Assembly (NCBI GenBank): GCA_023438965.1
Contig: JAEXPB010000366.1
Span: 1-9,141 of the forward strand
Reading direction: 5' to 3'
DNA length: 9,141 nucleotides
Source of the DNA: Bacillota bacterium
GTDB taxonomy: Bacteria > Bacillota > Clostridia > Saccharofermentanales > UBA5734
Part shown: positions 5,931-9,141 of the stretch, piece after piece
Numbering within the stretch: the first letter of the stretch is position 1
Layout of the letters: each line of letters opens with the position of its first letter
Program-made: the position numbers and the translations under genes
Notes under the pieces: generated by a model
The model's database searches: none
Told to the model about the DNA's origin: nothing
What the model saw: only the letters and a program-made list of their open reading frames with translations

Positions 5931-7970
5931 TCAATAAATCGGCGGCACCAGCTGTCCGGTTGTCTCAATCGGCGCGAGTTGCCCGTCAGCGATGGGATAC
6001 ATGCGGTTGGCTGCCTGGGTCAAGGCGTCCGCACATTCCGGATAGGCTCGGTTGCAGACATCAATCCAGCCGCTCTGGCCGGTTGCGCCGTCAAAACGTC
6101 CCAGGGGTGGCATATCGTTATACTCGAAATAATGCATGCCGATCAAGTCCGGATGGGCATAACCTTGTTCCAGATAATACCGGATGGCCTTGCCCCGTTC
6201 GGCCTGACTGGCGGCCTGGACCAGACCGCTGCCCAGCAGGCCCCGGTCTGCAGCGGCGATATGCCATTCGCCGATGATCATCGGCTGATTGCACTGCCTG
6301 CCGGCTTGGTCGAGGCTGTCCTTCGGCGACTGCCGGTAGCAGTTGAAGGAAAATGCCGAAAAATATTGGTTGCCCGGCATCATTTTCAAATTCATGTGGC
6401 TGCTGCGCATGCCCAGATTCAGATGATGCGGATCGACCTGGCGCAATTCCGTTGAAGGAATGCGCGCATATTCGGCAATCAGGATTTCATCGAAGTCAAG
6501 CAGGTCCTGCCGGCTTTGACTACTGAACTGATCCGCTTGCGTCATGGGGTGCAGGAGATCGTCGAAATTGGTGAATTGCTGTTGCCAGGCACGGTTCAGG
6601 TCGTGGACATCCGAATAGCGGTCGCGCAGGAAGTCGACCAGATGGTTTTTGGACGCCAAAGCATCCGGATGGGCCAGCAGCCGCTCTGAAAGGCAAACAT
6701 CCCGTTGAAACAACCATTCGGGCTCATTGGTGAGGAAATAGCCGATCAGATGGCGATTGTCGCGCAGCGGCTGCAACTGCCGGGCAAAGACAACGCTACG
6801 CTCCTGGTAATCGGAATGGAACACATCGGGGAAATCACGAAAGATACAGCGATCGGTCAGCGGGAAATGGAGCAGGGACCAGACAAATGGGATCCCGACC
6901 CGCTGCAGGTAATCGAGCGTTCGTTCATCCGGATAATTGCCGACGCCGACACCCAAGGTGTTGATTCCCCATTGCTTCAGGCGCGAGCCGTTAATATCGG
7001 CCCAGGCGTTCCACCAGTCGGCGCCGAAGACGCGCATCAGGTTGGCGCGCGCGAAATTGTGCATCCATCGGTTGGCGCCGGCTTCCCGGCCGTTCCGCTT
7101 GACAAATTCCGGATCGTCCGCCGCCGTCATGAAGGACTCTTTGAAAATTGGATCAGTTTTATCAGGCAGGCTTTGACACAGGGATTCCATGCCGTCGATG
7201 AACGAATAGATTCCGATGCGGTTGCCATAACAAACGCCGTTGGAAAAGAACGCATAACCATCCGGATCCGCCAGCCACCAGCGCCGGCCGTCATGCCGGA
7301 GGCAAAACCAGCCGGTGGGATCGAACCGCTTGGCCAGCCAGCCGCCGTAAGTGCTAAAGGATTCCGGAAAATGATTTTGCGACAAGGCGTCGCGGCGCAT
7401 GGTCTGCAGCAATGCGCTCAGTTCGCTCAGCCCCCTGGTTTTGCCCGGCCAATTCTTCGCCGCAATCTGGCCGAGTTCATCCACCAGCGGCACACCCTGG
7501 ACAGTCATGTCCGGTTTGTCCCGGAAGAGGCCGATTTGATGGATAATGACACGCTTCAGATTAAGTGCCGGATTAAAGCGGACGACCACCTTGCGCATCA
7601 CTTCGACCCGGGTTGGCCGGCCGCTGGCTGTGCTTTTATATTGGCCGGGCTGCGGCGGCAGGAAGCTGCTCCGGCTGGAGAGCACCTGCAGCGGGAAACC
7701 GGCCTTGACCCGGATACCGGGTATCAATTTCTGACCAATGTGGAAATCCGCCTGAGCATCTTCGATTGCCAGGAGATCCTGATAAAAGTCAAAGGACAAG
7801 CGAGCCAGCGAAGCCTGATCGACGCTCAAGTCGAGAATCAGCCAATCCGCACCAGTCCAGGCACTTTCGCGGATTTCGAAGACCAGGCCCTGGGAATCCG
7901 GCAAGTAAGTCAGGGAGTCTGACCGTTTGCCGTGTAAAATACGCATGTTCTCCAGTGGTATGTATTCCAT
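5931..7970 (-). CDS. Clan GH-A glycoside hydrolase, GH50 beta-agarase-like, cytoplasmic
   Basis: A 679-residue predicted retaining glycoside hydrolase. Residues about 20-150 form a beta-rich, carbohydrate-binding-like N-terminal domain. Residues about 205-640 form a TIM barrel. The acid/base is proposed as Glu416 in FLTNEPEW (412-419, end of strand 4) and the nucleophile as Glu568 in IIGEWH (565-570, strand 7). The segment after it, AADRGLLGSGLVQAASQAERG (573-593), then HYFEYNDMPPLGRFDG (613-628) and GWIDVCNRAYPE (634-645), follows the pattern of GH50 beta-agarases (GE-H-DRG, QAER, D-P, DG, G-VDV-YPE). The actual substrate could be another beta-galactan or beta-galactoside, and 'beta-galactosidase-like' is a fair fallback name. 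There is no signal peptide, unlike secreted agarases, so it should act on imported oligosaccharides. AGGAAGG (plus-strand 7978-7984) lies seven bases before the ATG. No clear promoter is seen in front, so it is likely transcribed with the upstream binding-protein gene. Confidence 0.85.
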   Translation of the reverse strand: MEYIPLENMRILHGKRSDSLTYLPDSQGLVFEIRESAWTGADWLILDLSVDQASLARLSFDFYQDLLAIEDAQADFHIGQKLIPGIRVKAGFPLQVLSSRSSFLPPQPGQYKSTASGRPTRVEVMRKVVVRFNPALNLKRVIIHQIGLFRDKPDMTVQGVPLVDELGQIAAKNWPGKTRGLSELSALLQTMRRDALSQNHFPESFSTYGGWLAKRFDPTGWFCLRHDGRRWWLADPDGYAFFSNGVCYGNRIGIYSFIDGMESLCQSLPDKTDPIFKESFMTAADDPEFVKRNGREAGANRWMHNFARANLMRVFGADWWNAWADINGSRLKQWGINTLGVGVGNYPDERTLDYLQRVGIPFVWSLLHFPLTDRCIFRDFPDVFHSDYQERSVVFARQLQPLRDNRHLIGYFLTNEPEWLFQRDVCLSERLLAHPDALASKNHLVDFLRDRYSDVHDLNRAWQQQFTNFDDLLHPMTQADQFSSQSRQDLLDFDEILIAEYARIPSTELRQVDPHHLNLGMRSSHMNLKMMPGNQYFSAFSFNCYRQSPKDSLDQAGRQCNQPMIIGEWHIAAADRGLLGSGLVQAASQAERGKAIRYYLEQGYAHPDLIGMHYFEYNDMPPLGRFDGATGQSGWIDVCNRAYPECADALTQAANRMYPIADGQLAPIETTGQLVPPIY

Positions 7971-8024
7971 TTGGCGACCTTCCTATGTACGCAAACTGAA
8001 GCGAACCAAACGAACATCAGACAG

Positions 8025-8059
8025 GAGGCCGCGCCGCAACCATCAAGCAGCGCGGCCTC
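8025..8059 (-). terminator. 10-bp GC-rich stem-loop after the sugar-binding protein gene
   Basis: GAGGCCGCGC (8025-8034) and GCGCGGCCTC (8050-8059) are perfect inverted repeats around a 15-base loop. On the minus strand the hairpin lies 30 bases after the binding-protein stop and 54 bases before the hydrolase ATG. The bases after it (CTGTCTGATGTTCGTTTGG) are rich in T but lack a real T-run. It is therefore more likely a partial terminator or 3' mRNA stabiliser than a complete stop. This is the usual arrangement where an abundant binding protein is the first or middle gene of a longer operon. Confidence 0.6.
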
Positions 8060-8089
8060 TTATCAAACCTAGATCGGAAGGATGGCCGC

Positions 8090-9141
8090 TTATTTCTTGC
8101 TGACCAGGTTCCAGGCCGCTTGAGCCTGCTTGTTGATCTCGTCGATACCAGCGGAACCGAGTTTCTTGTATTCGGTAAAGAATTGGTCGACCGTGATCTT
8201 GCCGGAGATGCAGCTGGCTTTCAGCTCGTTGACCTTGGCCAGTACATCGGTTGAATACTTACCCCAGGCGTCGGTGCGCAGGGTGGCGGGAGCGGAGAAG
8301 AACAGGTCCTTGTACATGGTCATACCCTGGGCCATCAATTGGTCGGCCAAAGGCAACTCCTCGATTTTCTTGTTCTTGGTGACGACCTGCGAGTACATCT
8401 CGCCGGACCAGGAGAAAAGGAAGGTCTGCGGGATGAGGCCGGCTTCGCGGGCTTTGACGAAGGTGGAGTCCATGTATTCTTCTTTCAGGACCGGCTTGCC
8501 GCTGACCATCGTGAAGTGCTTGCCCTCGATGCCGAAGTTCAGCAGCAGCGAGCCTTCGGTGCCGTAGAGATAGTTCACGAAGCTCATGATCTGCTCCATC
8601 TTGCCGTCTTTCTTGGCCTTGTAGCTGACGACCCAGCTGTTGGCGAACTTGCCGCGGGTCTGGATCAGCTGATCCTTGTAAGGACCGACGATCGGTAGCA
8701 CGGGCGCGAGAACGGCATCCGGAATCGTCTTGGCCAGGGTGGCGGTGGTGTTCTGCGGGCGGACGATGCTAACCCAGCCGCTGGCGGCGACATTGGTGTT
8801 GAAGAGCTGGGCGGCGTCGGTGGCGGTGCGGGTGAAGGCTTCCTTGTCGACCAAGCCTTCCTTGTACAGCATCTGCATCGCGGTCAGGTATTCCTTATAG
8901 CGCGGATGGTCATAAACCAGGGCATAGGTGCCCTTCTCGTCGGCATAGAAAGTGCCGTTGGACTTGATGCTCCAGACCGGCAGCAGCGAGGTGTAGTTGG
9001 TGCCGCTCTCGACCCAGGGGATTTCGTCGTTGTTGTCGCCGTTCTTGTTCGGGTCACCGTCGCGGATCGCCTTCCAGACGGTCACCCATTCGTCCCACGT
9101 CTTGGGTTCCGACAGGTTCAGGTTATTGCGCCAGTCGGTGG
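8090..9141 (-). CDS. Extracellular sugar-binding protein of an ABC importer, 5' end outside window
   Basis: The C-terminal 349 residues of a family 1 extracellular solute-binding protein, LplA-like type. The frame stays open through the window edge at 9141, so the ATG at 9085 is not the true start; the signal peptide and lipobox lie outside. The first visible residues, TDWRNNLNLSEPKTWDEW, are the typical 'R-DWL-L-P-TWDE' hinge region. They are followed by DGDPNKNGDNNDEIPW (about 9061-9014), the Asp/Asn-rich calcium-loop-like segment usual in this group. Further family features are the hydrophobic VLAPVLPIVGP and the segment FVNYLYGTEGSLLLNFGIEG with its conserved 'G-EG-L-NFGIEG'. The protein ends in a helical AWNLVSKK. 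It would bind an oligosaccharide outside the membrane and deliver it to two permease proteins encoded elsewhere. Lys is almost always AAG and GGC/GCC dominate, as in highly expressed genes. It is the first visible gene of the minus-strand carbohydrate cluster. Confidence 0.92.
   Translation of the reverse strand, partial: TDWRNNLNLSEPKTWDEWVTVWKAIRDGDPNKNGDNNDEIPWVESGTNYTSLLPVWSIKSNGTFYADEKGTYALVYDHPRYKEYLTAMQMLYKEGLVDKEAFTRTATDAAQLFNTNVAASGWVSIVRPQNTTATLAKTIPDAVLAPVLPIVGPYKDQLIQTRGKFANSWVVSYKAKKDGKMEQIMSFVNYLYGTEGSLLLNFGIEGKHFTMVSGKPVLKEEYMDSTFVKAREAGLIPQTFLFSWSGEMYSQVVTKNKKIEELPLADQLMAQGMTMYKDLFFSAPATLRTDAWGKYSTDVLAKVNELKASCISGKITVDQFFTEYKKLGSAGIDEINKQAQAAWNLVSKK

Noticed and set aside
3718..7267. 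Repeated octamer ATCCGGAT (3718, 6663, 6927, 7260), considered as a dispersed regulatory or uptake-like sequence.
   Set aside because: All copies lie inside minus-strand coding regions and largely reflect preferred codons (GAT, CCG) in Asp-Pro-Asp-type stretches. No intergenic clustering is seen.
6705..7922. 405-residue reading frame on the plus strand, antisense to the glycoside hydrolase.
   Set aside because: It starts with TTG without a good ribosome site and shows no domain logic. The opposite strand has a well-conserved hydrolase with catalytic motifs, and long antisense frames are expected at this GC content.
8071..8080. AGATCGGAAG, identical to the first ten bases of a common sequencing adapter.
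   Set aside because: The match ends after ten bases and the flanks are continuous with a normal intergenic region, so it is likely chance and not contamination.
8130..8698. Plus-strand open frames opposite the sugar-binding protein.
   Set aside because: They are shadows of the strongly biased codons of the binding-protein gene and have no ribosome sites or family features.

Overview
The window (about 55% GC) looks like a chromosomal piece of a Bacillota (Firmicutes) bacterium, most likely from a Clostridia-type, spore-forming lineage. The best evidence is the pair rlmB-sigH, which belongs to the conserved cysS-mrnC-rlmB-(rae1)-sigH block of Firmicutes. Strong AGGAGG-type ribosome binding sites and a LplA-like sugar-binding protein fit the same group.

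Left part (1-3401, plus strand): a 23S rRNA 2'-O-methyltransferase (RlmB), the sporulation/transition-state sigma factor SigH, and an unrecognised predicted lipoprotein appear to form one tightly packed transcription unit that enters from the left. Upstream of the RlmB catalytic part lies an array of eleven 21-base repeats. It encodes a basic, disordered Gly-Glu-Arg/Gln-Arg-Pro tail in the same frame as RlmB, but one unit carries an in-frame TAA stop. The lipoprotein has a perfect Shine-Dalgarno but no ordinary start codon where one is expected: an ATC sits there.

Middle (3394-4748): a dual-specificity/tyrosine phosphatase of the Y_phosphatase3 type (minus strand) is divergently transcribed from a YaiI/YqxD (UPF0178) PIN-like protein (plus strand). 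They share a 101-base intergenic region with a good extended -10 promoter for the phosphatase. The phosphatase and the lipoprotein genes converge and overlap by 8 bases.

Right part (9141-4775, minus strand): a carbohydrate-use cluster reads leftward. It holds an extracellular sugar-binding protein of an ABC importer (5' end outside the window), a cytoplasmic GH50-agarase-like clan GH-A glycoside hydrolase, and a seven-bladed beta-propeller lactonase. A 10-bp perfect stem-loop follows the binding-protein gene and probably lowers transcription into the hydrolase. The lactonase has its own consensus -10 promoter with two abutting palindromes at the start site. The inferred pathway is capture of an oligosaccharide, uptake, intracellular hydrolysis, and hydrolysis of a sugar lactone.

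No tRNA, rRNA, CRISPR, insertion sequence or phage gene was seen. No gene-free stretch exceeds 300 bases apart from the repeat-coding region before base 381. No clear-cut new multi-gene system is visible. The most unusual items are the interrupted repeat tail of RlmB, the ATC-start lipoprotein attached to sigH, and the GH50-like/lactonase sugar locus.
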